DNA from: Opitutia bacterium
GTDB taxonomy: Bacteria > Verrucomicrobiota > Verrucomicrobiia > Opitutales > Opitutaceae
Assembly: GCA_016187945.1 (NCBI GenBank)
Contig: JACPIT010000006.1
Coordinates: 124,001 to 188,000 of the forward strand
Direction: 5' to 3'
DNA length: 64,000 bases
This document shows, in pieces, positions 39,112-47,539 of this stretch. The position numbers were made by a program, and so were the translations under genes. The notes beneath the pieces were generated by a model. It was not told the DNA's origin, did not search any database, and was given only the letters and a program-made list of their open reading frames with translations. Position 1 is the first letter of the stretch, and each line of letters begins with the position of its first letter.

Positions 39112-39816
39112 ATGCCCGCACGACCCTTCGACTATTTTCGCATCCGCGAAGTCCGCAGCTTCGCCGAACTCGTCAGCACGCCGCTGCGCGACGGCGTCAA
39201 CGCGCTCTGCTGGACACGCTCGCTCGCGGGAGACTTCGGCGAGGTGGCGGCACAGTTGGCGATCCGCGACGAGGGCATTCACGAACTCGACGAGGAGCGA
39301 CTGCGCGCGCTGCCGTTGACTGCGGCGGGACGTCTCGCGGTCGAAGCGATGCTCGGCGATTTCCGGCTGCTGCGCGATCGCCAGCTCGATCCCGTGCTCA
39401 ACTACATCAACGGCTGCACGCGCGACGATGAGCACGCGATCGTGGCGACGGATGTGTTTTCGTTTCACGCCGATCGCGCCCCCGTCGCGATCGACACTTA
39501 TCTCTGCACGTATTTCGGCCCGTCCAGCGAAGGCCTCCGCAACGAAGATGTGCAGCGCCGCGTCGATCATCCGCCGACGCGCGCCCGCCTGCTCGAACTC
39601 TACGGCGGCAAGGACGACGACGGCTTCGGTGAATTTCTGTCCGACCACAGCTACGACCTGCACTACGCGCCGGCAGCGGAGGCTCAGCCGTTTTCGTTCG
39701 GCAATTTCAATCTCTGGCGCATCGCGCTGGATTATCCCGGCAATCCCGTGCCGCCGTGCATCCACCGCGCGCCGGAAACGCGACCCGGCGAAACGCGTTT
39801 GCTGCTGATCAGTTGA
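39112..39816 (+). CDS. Conserved protein resembling DUF1826
   Basis: 234 residues, cytoplasmic. RDGVNALCWTRSLAGDFGEVA near the N-terminus and FSFHADRAPVAIDTYLCTYFGPSSEGL in the middle fit the DUF1826 pattern (a conserved FHxD and a TYxG segment), which suggests a metal-binding cupin-like core; this is inference. The C-terminal third (HYAPAAEAQPFSFGNFNLWRIAL) is unusual for the family. The start at 39112 was preferred over TTG 39106. The flanking gaps (140 and 156 bases) carry no other gene. Confidence 0.55.
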   Translation: MPARPFDYFRIREVRSFAELVSTPLRDGVNALCWTRSLAGDFGEVAAQLAIRDEGIHELDEERLRALPLTAAGRLAVEAMLGDFRLLRDRQLDPVLNYINGCTRDDEHAIVATDVFSFHADRAPVAIDTYLCTYFGPSSEGLRNEDVQRRVDHPPTRARLLELYGGKDDDGFGEFLSDHSYDLHYAPAAEAQPFSFGNFNLWRIALDYPGNPVPPCIHRAPETRPGETRLLLIS

Positions 39817-39925
39817 GCGTCTGTTCCTCATAAAACGCGTGGCCGGGTCCGGACCGTCGACAACCACCTGTCGAATTCTCAGCGGTTCGCGGCCATCCGC
39901 GCGATTCGCGGGCGGGGCGCCTTCT

Positions 39926-39952
39926 TTTCGTGTGTTTCGTTTTTTTCGTGGT
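39926..39952. repeat. Nine-base tandem repeat TTTCG(T)n
   Basis: Three units: TTTCGTGTG, TTTCGTTTT, TTTCGTGGT, ending 20 bases before the VF530-family start. Periodicity is nine bases, unlike the heptad arrays. Confidence 0.5.
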
Positions 39953-39972
39953 TACCTCCCGAATTGTCTCTC

Positions 39973-40197
39973 ATGGCCGAATTCAAATCCAACGACCCGC
40001 TCCACGGCATCACGCTCGAGAAACTGCTCACCGAACTTGTCGCGGAGTTCGGCTGGGCCGAGTTGGGGCGGCGCGTGCCGGTGCGGTGTTTTCTTTTCGA
40101 CCCGAGCGTCAAGTCGAGCCTGACGTTTCTGCGCAAAACGCCGTGGGCGCGTGCGAAGGTCGAGGAGATCTACGTCACGTGGAAGCGAGGCCTTTGA
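39973..40197 (+). CDS. VF530-family (DUF2132) putative DNA-binding protein
   Basis: 74 residues, usual size. [34 protein letters not shown] and [21 protein letters not shown] are nearly the whole family consensus. The structure of the Vibrio member is helical and similar to SAP-like or HMG-like DNA-binding folds; function is not established. The ATG at 39973 ([12 protein letters not shown]) is preferred over 39964. The downstream gene follows after 54 bases. Confidence 0.92.
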   Translation: MAEFKSNDPLHGITLEKLLTELVAEFGWAELGRRVPVRCFLFDPSVKSSLTFLRKTPWARAKVEEIYVTWKRGL

Positions 40198-40251
40198 GTG
40201 CCAAGCCTCACGGCTTCCGCTACCCGCCTCGGTGGTAACTTTCGTTCGTCC

Positions 40252-40905
40252 ATGTTTCGCCTCACCCGCTCCCGTCGTCTCTCCCGCCGCTCGCGGGCCG
40301 TGTCCGCCGTGATCGGCATCGCGGCGGTGTTGTGGATGGTTTGGTCGTTCGCGTTTCGGAGCGCGGTCGCGCCGCCGGAGGTCTTGATTGCGCTGCCCGC
40401 CGAGCGGTTGTCGTTCGCCAAACTCGCCGCGGACGAGGACATCGTGGTCACGCGCACGTCGTTCAGGCGCACGCCCGTCGAACTGCGGTTTCGCCGCGAC
40501 GGCGCGGAGACGAAGCTGATCGTGTCGGAAGTTATCTGGTCGGAGAGCGATCGCGCGTGGAAGATGCTGCGCGTATTGAAGGTCCGACCGCTCACCGCTG
40601 CGGAGGCGGCGGGCCTCGACGCGGTGGTGGCCGACATGCGACGGCGGCGCGAGCCCGCGACCGGCCATTTCGCCACCTACTCGCTCGCGTTCCGGCGCGC
40701 CGACATCGAGATCGGGCGCGAGAAGCTGTTCGAAAATTTCCTGCTCGATCGGCGGACCGCCGCGCGACTCCCGGCCGGCGACGCCGCCGAGGGCGAGGAA
40801 GCCGCCGAAGCGACCGCGAGCGCGCACGGCGTCGCGCCCGAGGAATTCCGGAAGTGGGTGACGTTCGAAATGCTCCTCCCGTCCGACGACGAAACGGAGA
40901 TCTAA
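40252..40905 (+). CDS. Hypothetical protein with N-terminal membrane anchor
   Basis: 217 residues, no family recognised. A very basic N-terminus (MFRLTRSRRLSRRSRA) is followed by one membrane helix (VSAVIGIAAVLWMVWSFAF) and a soluble domain with many Arg and Glu. GC skew and codon use fit a real gene rather than a shadow. The start could be 40198 (touching the VF530 stop) or 40252; the latter puts the anchor at the N-terminus. Confidence 0.55.
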   Translation: MFRLTRSRRLSRRSRAVSAVIGIAAVLWMVWSFAFRSAVAPPEVLIALPAERLSFAKLAADEDIVVTRTSFRRTPVELRFRRDGAETKLIVSEVIWSESDRAWKMLRVLKVRPLTAAEAAGLDAVVADMRRRREPATGHFATYSLAFRRADIEIGREKLFENFLLDRRTAARLPAGDAAEGEEAAEATASAHGVAPEEFRKWVTFEMLLPSDDETEI

Positions 40906-40948
40906 CCCGGAAATTTCACCCGCAGAGCGAAGCACGCGACGCAGCGCA

Positions 40949-41110
40949 GTAGCGGAATTCGTAAGAATTTCGCCGCTGCCGAGGCGCGAAAACCCCACGG
41001 TTTCCGCTACGCGGCGAAATATCCCGGCTAGCCGGCCGATTCTTTCGGCCACCGGCGGAACCCAAGCGACTAAGCCGAGCGGCTACGCGTCGCTCGGCCG
41101 GGGTCTACGA
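40949..41110. repeat. Cluster of GTAG-type palindromes
   Basis: 40949-41010 runs from GTAGCGGAA to TTCCGCTAC with an inner GAATTC..GAATT hairpin. Two more hairpins follow (GGCCGA/TCGGCC near 41,035; GCCGAGCG/CGCTCGGC near 41,075-41,099). They occupy most of the 212-base gap between the converging genes. Confidence 0.6.
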
Positions 41111-41117
41111 TGGCCGC

Positions 41118-41678
41118 TCACGGCCAGAGCCAGAGAAACACGCCCCACGTGCCGGCGCCATAGAGCGCGGAGTCGAACAGGTATTTCGCCGACGCCGACC
41201 ACGGACGCATCATCCAAATCGACTCCTGCACCGTGCCGAAGCCGTGCGCGATGAACGTGACCGCGCCCGCGAGTTTGGCTGCAGCGCTCGCGTGGCTGTG
41301 ATCCAGACCGCACACGCGCGCGGCGAGGTAGCCGGCAACCGCGGCGACGATCAGCGCCCACACGAACCACATGCCGAGAAATTTTCCGATGTTCGGCACG
41401 CCGTTGGGTCCGATGGTCATGTGTCCGACCGGACCTTCCTCGTATTTCTTCCGCATGGCGTCGCTGGCCATGTCCTTCATGTCGCCGCAACGCGGGATGA
41501 CGTAGCGGCCGGGCGCGGGGTTGCCGGCGCGGATCGCGTCGCGGATGGCGTCCTCGTTGGCGAACGCGCCGTAGTCGCCGGCGTGCCATTTCACGACCAT
41601 GTGGATGAGCGAGCTGATGACGAACACGACCACTGCGCTGAGCAGGATCGGCAACCAGAGTGCAATCAGGGTATTCAT
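41118..41678 (-). CDS. Conserved membrane protein of unknown function
   Basis: 186 residues with three to four membrane helices (IALWLPILLSAVVVFVISSLIHMVV; FLGMWFVWALIVAAVAGYLAA; AGAVTFIAHGFGTV; a final GAGTWGVFLWLWP). A conserved segment HMVVKWHAGDYGAFANEDAIRDAIR and GRYVIPRCGDMKDM lies between helices 1 and 2. Such proteins are widespread but uncharacterised. The start at 41678 (MNTLIALWLP) gives a membrane helix at once. Confidence 0.8.
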   Translation of the reverse strand: MNTLIALWLPILLSAVVVFVISSLIHMVVKWHAGDYGAFANEDAIRDAIRAGNPAPGRYVIPRCGDMKDMASDAMRKKYEEGPVGHMTIGPNGVPNIGKFLGMWFVWALIVAAVAGYLAARVCGLDHSHASAAAKLAGAVTFIAHGFGTVQESIWMMRPWSASAKYLFDSALYGAGTWGVFLWLWP

Positions 41679-41788
41679 GAGCGTGGGATTTTTCGGGCCG
41701 AGGGATTTCGTCGCCCAAGGGGTGCAAAACCACTCGCAGAAGAGCCGCGCGGGCGGAAGCCGGAAAATGTGCGACGCCCGGCGTTATG

Positions 41789-41813
41789 AAGGGGCGATAT
41801 CATATCGCCCTTC
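41789..41813. repeat. GGGCGATA/TATCGCCC hairpin
   Basis: An eight-base perfect stem with a TCA loop just downstream of the serine hydrolase stop (41841, minus strand). No T-run, so termination is possible but not clear. Confidence 0.5.
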
Positions 41814-41840
41814 GGGGAGAGCTGGGTGCTGTTGTTCCGC

Positions 41841-43124
41841 TTATTTCAGCGCTTGGTAGATGACCGGCTTGTAGCGGTGATTGAGGTTAGCGCCTTCCGT
41901 CGGGCGGAGCTGCATCATGAGGAGCATCACGAGTCGCTCCTTCGGATCGACCGCGTATTCGGGATAATAGGCGCTGCCCCAACCGAACGCGCCCTGCCCG
42001 ATGTTCTCGCCGAGCTTGCCAGGGTCTTCGTTCACCCAGAAACCGAGTCCGAAGGCGCGCGTGTTCCACTTGAAGAGGTCGCCGGTGTGGTTGACGTGCA
42101 TCAGCGCCACTGTGCGCGGGCTGAGCAGGCGAACGCCGTCGAGTTCGCCGCCGTTCGCGAGCATTTGAAGGAACCGACCGTAGTCGCTCGCCGTGGAGAC
42201 GAGACCGGCGCCGCCGGAGAAGAGCTTCCGCGGGCCGTCGATGAAGTCGGTGCGCTTCGAGTCCTCCATACGCGTGAGTTTGCCGTTCACCAGGCCGTAG
42301 ACGACGGCGAGACGGTCGGCCTTCTCCTTCGGCAAATAGAAACATGTGTCCTTCAAACCGAGCGGGCGGCAGATGCGCTGCTCGATGAATTGATCGAGCG
42401 GCTGGCCGGAGATGACTTCGACGAGGTAGCCGAGCACGTCGGTGCCGTAGCCGTAGTCGAAGCCCTCGCCGGGCTGCGTCGCGAGCGGGAGTTTGGCCAG
42501 GCGCTTCACCGCGTCGCCGATCGTCTCGTCGTGATCGATGAGATACCAACCGTGGAGCTTGGCCTTCTTGTAGTCGTCGATCGCCGCGAAGTCGCCGTAA
42601 GTCAGCCCGGCGGTGTGCGTCATGAGGTCGTGGATCGTGATGCCGCGCCTGGCGGGGACGGTGACGTATTTGACGTCGCTCGGCGAACCGGGCGGCGGCG
42701 GCACGGCCACGATGGAGCGCGAGAACTCGGGAATCCATTTACTGATCGGATCGCCCAGGAGGAAATGGCCTTCCTCGTAGAGCATGAGCGCGGCGACGGT
42801 CGTGAACGCTTTGCTCATCGAGGCGACGCGGAAGATCGCGTCCGTGCGCATCGGAATGCGGTTCTCGACATCCATGTAGCCGTAGGCCTTGAACACGGCG
42901 TCCTGCCCGTCGCGTTTCACGATCGCCACGGCGCCGGCGAGTTTGCCGGCGTCGATCTCGCGCTGGATCGTCGCGTCGAGCCGCTGGAGTCGCTGCGGAT
43001 CGAAGCCGAGCGCGGCCGGATCGGCGGCGCGCAGCGAAATGGAAACGAAGACGAACGCCGCGGCACACGCCGCGAGCCGACGAGGAGTGAGAAGACGCAG
43101 CATACGACGCAGAGCGAACCGCAT
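41841..43124 (-). CDS. Secreted class C beta-lactamase-type serine hydrolase
   Basis: 427 residues with a signal peptide (~residues 1-33, ending SISLRAADP). The beta-lactamase/penicillin-binding fold has the nucleophile in VASMSKAFTT (SxxK) and a tyrosine in FDYGYGTDVLGYLVE in place of the YxN motif; FGLGFWVNEDPG and GAFGWGSAYYPEY are also typical of the EstB-like branch. The substrate is unknown: esterase, D-peptidase or lactamase are possible. The start at 43124 gives the best signal peptide; 43103 is an alternative. Confidence 0.9.
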   Translation of the reverse strand: MRFALRRMLRLLTPRRLAACAAAFVFVSISLRAADPAALGFDPQRLQRLDATIQREIDAGKLAGAVAIVKRDGQDAVFKAYGYMDVENRIPMRTDAIFRVASMSKAFTTVAALMLYEEGHFLLGDPISKWIPEFSRSIVAVPPPPGSPSDVKYVTVPARRGITIHDLMTHTAGLTYGDFAAIDDYKKAKLHGWYLIDHDETIGDAVKRLAKLPLATQPGEGFDYGYGTDVLGYLVEVISGQPLDQFIEQRICRPLGLKDTCFYLPKEKADRLAVVYGLVNGKLTRMEDSKRTDFIDGPRKLFSGGAGLVSTASDYGRFLQMLANGGELDGVRLLSPRTVALMHVNHTGDLFKWNTRAFGLGFWVNEDPGKLGENIGQGAFGWGSAYYPEYAVDPKERLVMLLMMQLRPTEGANLNHRYKPVIYQALK

Positions 43125-43209
43125 TCTCGGACGCTTGGTAAGCTCGAAGTGTGTGCACCGCGCCGAGTCGTCGTCGGCGCCGACCTGACTCGGCACGAAA
43201 AGTAAAGAT

Positions 43210-43229
43210 CCCCGGAGCAAGCTCCGGGG
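43210..43229. terminator. CCCCGGAG/CTCCGGGG hairpin, possible minus-strand terminator
   Basis: A perfect eight-base stem with a CAAG loop, followed on the minus strand by a weak T-rich run (ATCTTTACTTTT). It could end transcription from the EF-hand gene before the hydrolase gene. Confidence 0.45.
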
Positions 43230-43363
43230 CATTTGAAAAGACCTCTGCAAACCCGTTCGAGCCCCATGCAATCCACACTCAATCCCGTTCTGCCGACCAA
43301 GCCGAAGCAAGCTTCAGGGTATCGGACCCACAGCGAATGGCTGTCATTGGGAGAAATCCGGGC

Positions 43364-43660
43364 TCAACCCTTTTTCTTGTGCTTCGGAGCGCCGGCGGCG
43401 AATTCCTCGCGACTGAGCGAGCCGTTGCCGTCCTTGTCGAGCTCCTTGAATTTCGCCTTCGCTTCGTCGGCGCTCATGCGCGCCGCGGTGAACTCGACGA
43501 ATTCCGTCTCGGTGAGTTTGCCGTCGCCGTCTTTGTCGGCCTTCACGAACGGACCCTTTTTCTTACCTTCCTTGCCGTGATGTTCGGCTTCCTGCGCAAA
43601 GGTGGCGGTGGAGAAAACGAGAGCGGCGGCGGCCGCGGCGATGAACAAGCGATTTTTCAT
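43364..43660 (-). CDS. Secreted EF-hand calcium-binding protein
   Basis: 98 residues. Signal peptide (~1-22, ending TATFAQEA), then two EF-hands: ADKDGDGKLTETEF (~residues 40-53) and LDKDGNGSLSREEF (~73-86), both with the canonical DxDxDG loop. The ends are Lys-rich. Probably a periplasmic or extracellular calcium-binding protein. Confidence 0.92.
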   Translation of the reverse strand: MKNRLFIAAAAAALVFSTATFAQEAEHHGKEGKKKGPFVKADKDGDGKLTETEFVEFTAARMSADEAKAKFKELDKDGNGSLSREEFAAGAPKHKKKG

Positions 43661-43856
43661 GGGTTAGTGGGAGGGGGTTGAAGCGGCAAAGACGCTCGCT
43701 CGCGGATTTGGTTACAGGGCCCCGCGAACCCGCGGCGCTCCCGTGAAATCTCGCGTCCCCGGAACCCGGTATCGCGCCCGGCTCCGCCGGCCCCGCCCCC
43801 CCGGAGCTGACGCGTCCGCGCTTCCGCGTCGGCGGATCGTAGCGCGACCGGAAAAC

Positions 43857-45143
43857 TCAGCGCGCCGAGCCGAGCGTGAAGGAAAACGTCGCCCCCTCGC
43901 CCGGACGCGCCTCGGCCCAGATGCGGCCGCCGTGCTTGTCGATCACGCGCGCGACGATCGTCAGGCCGACGCCGGTGCCGGCGTAGTCCGCCGCGTGATG
44001 CAGGCGGCGGAACGGCGTGAAGAGCTTCGTCGCCTCGGCCATCGCGAAGCCGGCGCCGTTATCGCGCACGTAGAACGTCCGCACGCCGTCGCCGTGCGCG
44101 AAGTGGCCGAGTTCGACGCGCGCGCCGGGCGTGTGTCGCGTGAATTTCCACGCGTTCGAGAGCAGGTTCTCCAGCGCGATGCGCAGCAGCGGCGCGTCGC
44201 CCTCCACCGGCTCGCTCGGCGGTGCGACGAACTCCACCGCGCGTTCCGGCTCGCGTCCGCGCAACTCGCGGGCGATCTCGTGGGCCAGCGCGGTGAGGTC
44301 GACCGGGGCGACGTTCAACTCCGCTTCGCGAATGCGCGCGAGCCGCAGGAGATCGTCGATCAACGCCGACATGCGCGTGACCTGCGTCGGAATTTTCAGC
44401 AGGAGCTCGCGCGCCTTCGCGTCGAGCGCGTCCGCACTCGTGAGCCGCAGCAGGTCGGCGCAAGCGGCGATGATCGCCAGCGGCGCGCGCAAGTCGTGCG
44501 ACACCGACGCGGAGAACGACTGCAGCTCCTCGTTTGCGTTTTCGAGCTGCCGCGTGCGCTCGCGGACCCGTTTTTCCAACTCGCCGTAGACGCGGACGTT
44601 TTCCAGTGCGACCGCGGTCGTGCTCGCGAGCGCCTGCAACACCTGCACCTCCTCGTCCGTCGCGCGATGCGACTGCGACCAGTAGTTGCCGATCGCGCCG
44701 ATGGGATTCGCCGCGCGGATCGGCACCATCACGAGGCTCTGCACGAACGTGCGGCGATACGCGTCGACCGGCACGCGCGGGTCGGCGAACACATCCTCGA
44801 TCACGACCGGTTCGCCGTGCCGCATCGCCCAGCCGCTCACGCACGCCTCCATCGGGAAACGCTGTCCCTTCCAGAGCGGCGCGATGGCGTCCTCGTCGAA
44901 GTAGTAGCATTGCTCGCCGTCGCGCAGGACGAAGGTTGCGCCGTCGGCGTGCGTCAGCTCGCGCGCCGCGTGGCGGACGATTTCGCGCACCGCCTCGATC
45001 GAGTGCGCGAGCGACAAATCCTGCACGGCGCGCACGAGCCGGGCGGCGGTCGGTGGCAGGGCGGAATACGCTTCGGACGAGAGCGGCGGGACGACGCCAA
45101 ACTCCGTGGATGCCGACGCAGAAGAACGGATGGGAGCGTGCAT
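43857..45143 (-). CDS. GAF-domain sensor histidine kinase
   Basis: 428 residues, no membrane helix, so cytoplasmic. GAF domain (~residues 55-185; ends NPIGAIGNYWS), a coiled coil, HisKA dimerisation domain with the phospho-His in SFSASVSHDLRAPLAII (~223), and a HATPase domain with the N box (LENLLSNAWKFT), G1 (VRDNGAGF), F box and G2 (GTGVGLTIVARV). No response regulator lies next to it, so it is an orphan. The start at 45143 (MHAPIRSSASAS) was chosen over a longer frame. Confidence 0.92.
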   Translation of the reverse strand: MHAPIRSSASASTEFGVVPPLSSEAYSALPPTAARLVRAVQDLSLAHSIEAVREIVRHAARELTHADGATFVLRDGEQCYYFDEDAIAPLWKGQRFPMEACVSGWAMRHGEPVVIEDVFADPRVPVDAYRRTFVQSLVMVPIRAANPIGAIGNYWSQSHRATDEEVQVLQALASTTAVALENVRVYGELEKRVRERTRQLENANEELQSFSASVSHDLRAPLAIIAACADLLRLTSADALDAKARELLLKIPTQVTRMSALIDDLLRLARIREAELNVAPVDLTALAHEIARELRGREPERAVEFVAPPSEPVEGDAPLLRIALENLLSNAWKFTRHTPGARVELGHFAHGDGVRTFYVRDNGAGFAMAEATKLFTPFRRLHHAADYAGTGVGLTIVARVIDKHGGRIWAEARPGEGATFSFTLGSAR

Positions 45144-45460
45144 AACGAAACCTCCGATTCTTGCCTCCCGTGGCCCGGCGGCAGGCGTGGATGACTTTTG
45201 CGGCGGCAATAAAAACCAGTCCGGTCGCCGAGTAAAGTCCGGACCCGGGAGCCAACGCGCGCCCCCCGCGCTCCGTCAGGTTCCCGCGCGGCCAGTTTGC
45301 CGGCATCGTGCGGCGCGTCGTCAACACCGCCATCGTCGCGCTCGTGCTCATCGTGCGCGGCATGTGAGCCACACCGGCGGCGCGAAATTGCCGTGTTGCC
45401 ACCGGTGCGCGGGTGCGGCTTGCTCGCGCACGTTTCCGCGCCGGGCCAGCGCGGCGCCCT
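45144..45460. other. 317-base divergent gap
   Basis: It separates the histidine kinase and M48 peptidase genes, so it should contain both promoters, but I cannot place them. GC-rich imperfect palindromes lie near 45,370-45,440. A 19-residue hydrophobic frame at 45308-45367 has no ribosome-binding site. Confidence 0.5.
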
Positions 45461-47419
45461 ATGAATGCGCTGAAATTCCGCTTCGTCTGGCTGGCCCTCG
45501 CGCTCGCCGCACTCGTCAACGCCCGCGCTGCCCAAACCCGCTCGCAGCGCGATCCGGCCATCGAAGGCCCGATCGTCGAGGAACTCCGCGCCGCCGCGCC
45601 GGCAGCGGTCGAGGCGTTTCGCGCCGCGACCGCGGCGTTCGACGCCGACGAGTTCGCCAAAGCCGAGCCGCTCTACCGGCAGGTGCTCGCGCAGCAGCCG
45701 AACTTCGACGCCGCGCTGCGCCGCCTCGGCGCTTGCGTCGTCCGCCAGGGCCGGCGCGCCGAGGGTCTGCAGCTCATCGAGCGCGCCGTCGCCGTCCGTC
45801 GCTCGATGCCGAACCTCATTTCGCTGGCGAGCGAACTCGCGTTTCCCGAAAAGGGCGAGGCGTCGCAGGCCGACCGCGAGAAAGCGTTCGGGCTCGCGCT
45901 CGAGTGCCGGAACCTGCCCGGCGGCGACGATCTCCAAGTCCTCGTCACGATCGCGCAGCTCGGCCTCCGATTGGACCGGATCGCCGCGGTGCGATCGGCC
46001 GTGGACGAGATGCTTCGGCTTCGTCCGGATAGTTTCGCGCCGCACTACTACGCGGCCATCGTCGCCGCGATCGACGAGCATTGGATTCTCGCCGCCGACG
46101 AAATCCGCCGGGCGGAAAAACTCGGCCTCGATCCGGCGGCGGCGGAGAACTTCCTCGCCTCCGGCGTGCGCTCGCGCGCGACGGCGTGGCGGGCGGTGCG
46201 GGCGAGCTTGTGGACGGTCGCCGCTTGGGCGGGCGGACTGGCGTTGCTCTACGTCGTCGGTTTCGCGTTGTCGCGGGCGACGCTGCGCCAGATCGAGCGG
46301 TCCGATCCAGCCGTCGCGGTCAATCCGGCCGAGCTGCGTCTGCGAAAAATCTACCGCTCCGTGCTCAACGTCGCGGGCGTCTATTACTACATCTCGCTGC
46401 CCATCGTGGCGGTGATCGTCGTCGGGCTCGCGGCGGCGTTGATCTACGGCTTTCTCGTCGCCGGTCGGATTCCGATCAAGCTCGCGGTGATCGTCGTCAT
46501 CGGCGCGGGCGCGACGGTGTGGGCGATGGGGCGTTCGCTGTTTCTGAAGGTGAATGCCGAAGACCCCGGCCGCGTGTTGCAGCGCGGCGAGGCGGAGAAA
46601 CTCTGGCAACTCGTCGAGAGCGTCGCCGCGCGCTTGCAGACGCGCCCGGTCGACGAGATTCGCCTGACCGTCGGCACCGAGCTGTGCGTCTACGAGCGCG
46701 GCACCTGGCGCGAGAAGCTGCAGAACCGCGCGCAGCGCGTGCTCGTCGTCGGCGCGGCGGTGTTGAACGACTTCAAGCAGGAGCATTTCCGCAGCGTGCT
46801 GGCGCACGAATACGGCCACTTCGCCAATCGCGACACCGCCGGCGGCGACATCGCGCTGCGCGTGCAGAACGACATGATCAAGTTCGTCCACGCGATGGTC
46901 GCCGCAGGCCAGGCGAGCTGGTTCAACGCGGCGTTCCACTTCCTGCGGTTCTACGATTTCCTGTTCCGGCGCATCAGCCACGGCGCGACGCGCCTGCAGG
47001 AGGTGCTCGCGGATCGCGTCGCCGCGCAGGCGTTCGGCGCGGCGGCGTTCGAGGGCGGCTTGAAGCACGTCATCCGCGCGAGCGTGGATTTCGACGCCCG
47101 CGCCGAGGTCGAAGTGACCGCCGCGCGGACGGACCGCCGGCCGCTGCGCAATCTCTACGACAACTCCGTCGCCGCGCCGTCGCTCGTCGTGGAGAAAAAT
47201 TTCGCCGAGGTGCTCAACCGGCCGACGACCGACGACGACACGCACCCTGGACCGAACGATCGCTTCCGGCTCGTGCAACGCGTGCCGTTCGCGGCGACCG
47301 AGCCGCTGGCCGGCGACGTGTGGGATCTGTTCAACGACCGCGAGGGAGTCGTGCGCGAGATGATGGAGACGGTGCAGAAGAACGTCGCGCGGCACTACGA
47401 CCTGGGCGAGTCGGTTTGA
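45461..47419 (+). CDS. TPR-containing M48-type zinc metallopeptidase
   Basis: 652 residues. A signal peptide or anchor at 1-25, TPR-like repeats (~40-230; PLYRQVLAQQPNFDAALRRLG), two or three membrane helices (~255-350), then an M48 peptidase domain: VLAHEYGHFANRD holds HExxH, and RLQEVLADRVAA the downstream Glu ligand. M48 enzymes act at the inner membrane or periplasm in protein quality control (HtpX/BepA group). Start 45461 (MNALKFRFVWLALALAAL). The hairpin after its stop is oriented for the opposite strand. Confidence 0.88.
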   Translation: MNALKFRFVWLALALAALVNARAAQTRSQRDPAIEGPIVEELRAAAPAAVEAFRAATAAFDADEFAKAEPLYRQVLAQQPNFDAALRRLGACVVRQGRRAEGLQLIERAVAVRRSMPNLISLASELAFPEKGEASQADREKAFGLALECRNLPGGDDLQVLVTIAQLGLRLDRIAAVRSAVDEMLRLRPDSFAPHYYAAIVAAIDEHWILAADEIRRAEKLGLDPAAAENFLASGVRSRATAWRAVRASLWTVAAWAGGLALLYVVGFALSRATLRQIERSDPAVAVNPAELRLRKIYRSVLNVAGVYYYISLPIVAVIVVGLAAALIYGFLVAGRIPIKLAVIVVIGAGATVWAMGRSLFLKVNAEDPGRVLQRGEAEKLWQLVESVAARLQTRPVDEIRLTVGTELCVYERGTWREKLQNRAQRVLVVGAAVLNDFKQEHFRSVLAHEYGHFANRDTAGGDIALRVQNDMIKFVHAMVAAGQASWFNAAFHFLRFYDFLFRRISHGATRLQEVLADRVAAQAFGAAAFEGGLKHVIRASVDFDARAEVEVTAARTDRRPLRNLYDNSVAAPSLVVEKNFAEVLNRPTTDDDTHPGPNDRFRLVQRVPFAATEPLAGDVWDLFNDREGVVREMMETVQKNVARHYDLGESV

Positions 47420-47428
47420 GCGACGCTC

Positions 47429-47458
47429 AAATAAAACGCCCGCACAGATGTGCGGGCG
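47429..47458 (-). terminator. Intrinsic terminator of the alginate operon
   Basis: CGCCCGCACA/TGTGCGGGCG perfect ten-base stem with a two-base loop; on the minus strand it is followed by TTTTATTT. It lies ~80 bases beyond the PL7 lyase stop and closes the operon; the plus-strand M48 gene converges on it. Confidence 0.85.
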
Positions 47459-47539
47459 TGAGACCAAGCTGAATTTTGCGGTCAGCAACCGCGGACGACG
47501 AACAACCGGGGCCGGCTGAAGCCCGGACCTACCTCGCGG

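Noticed and set aside
45308-45367. A 19-residue hydrophobic frame (starting VRRVVNTAIV)
   Set aside because: No ribosome-binding site, GTG start, no known family; chance is likely in GC-rich DNA.
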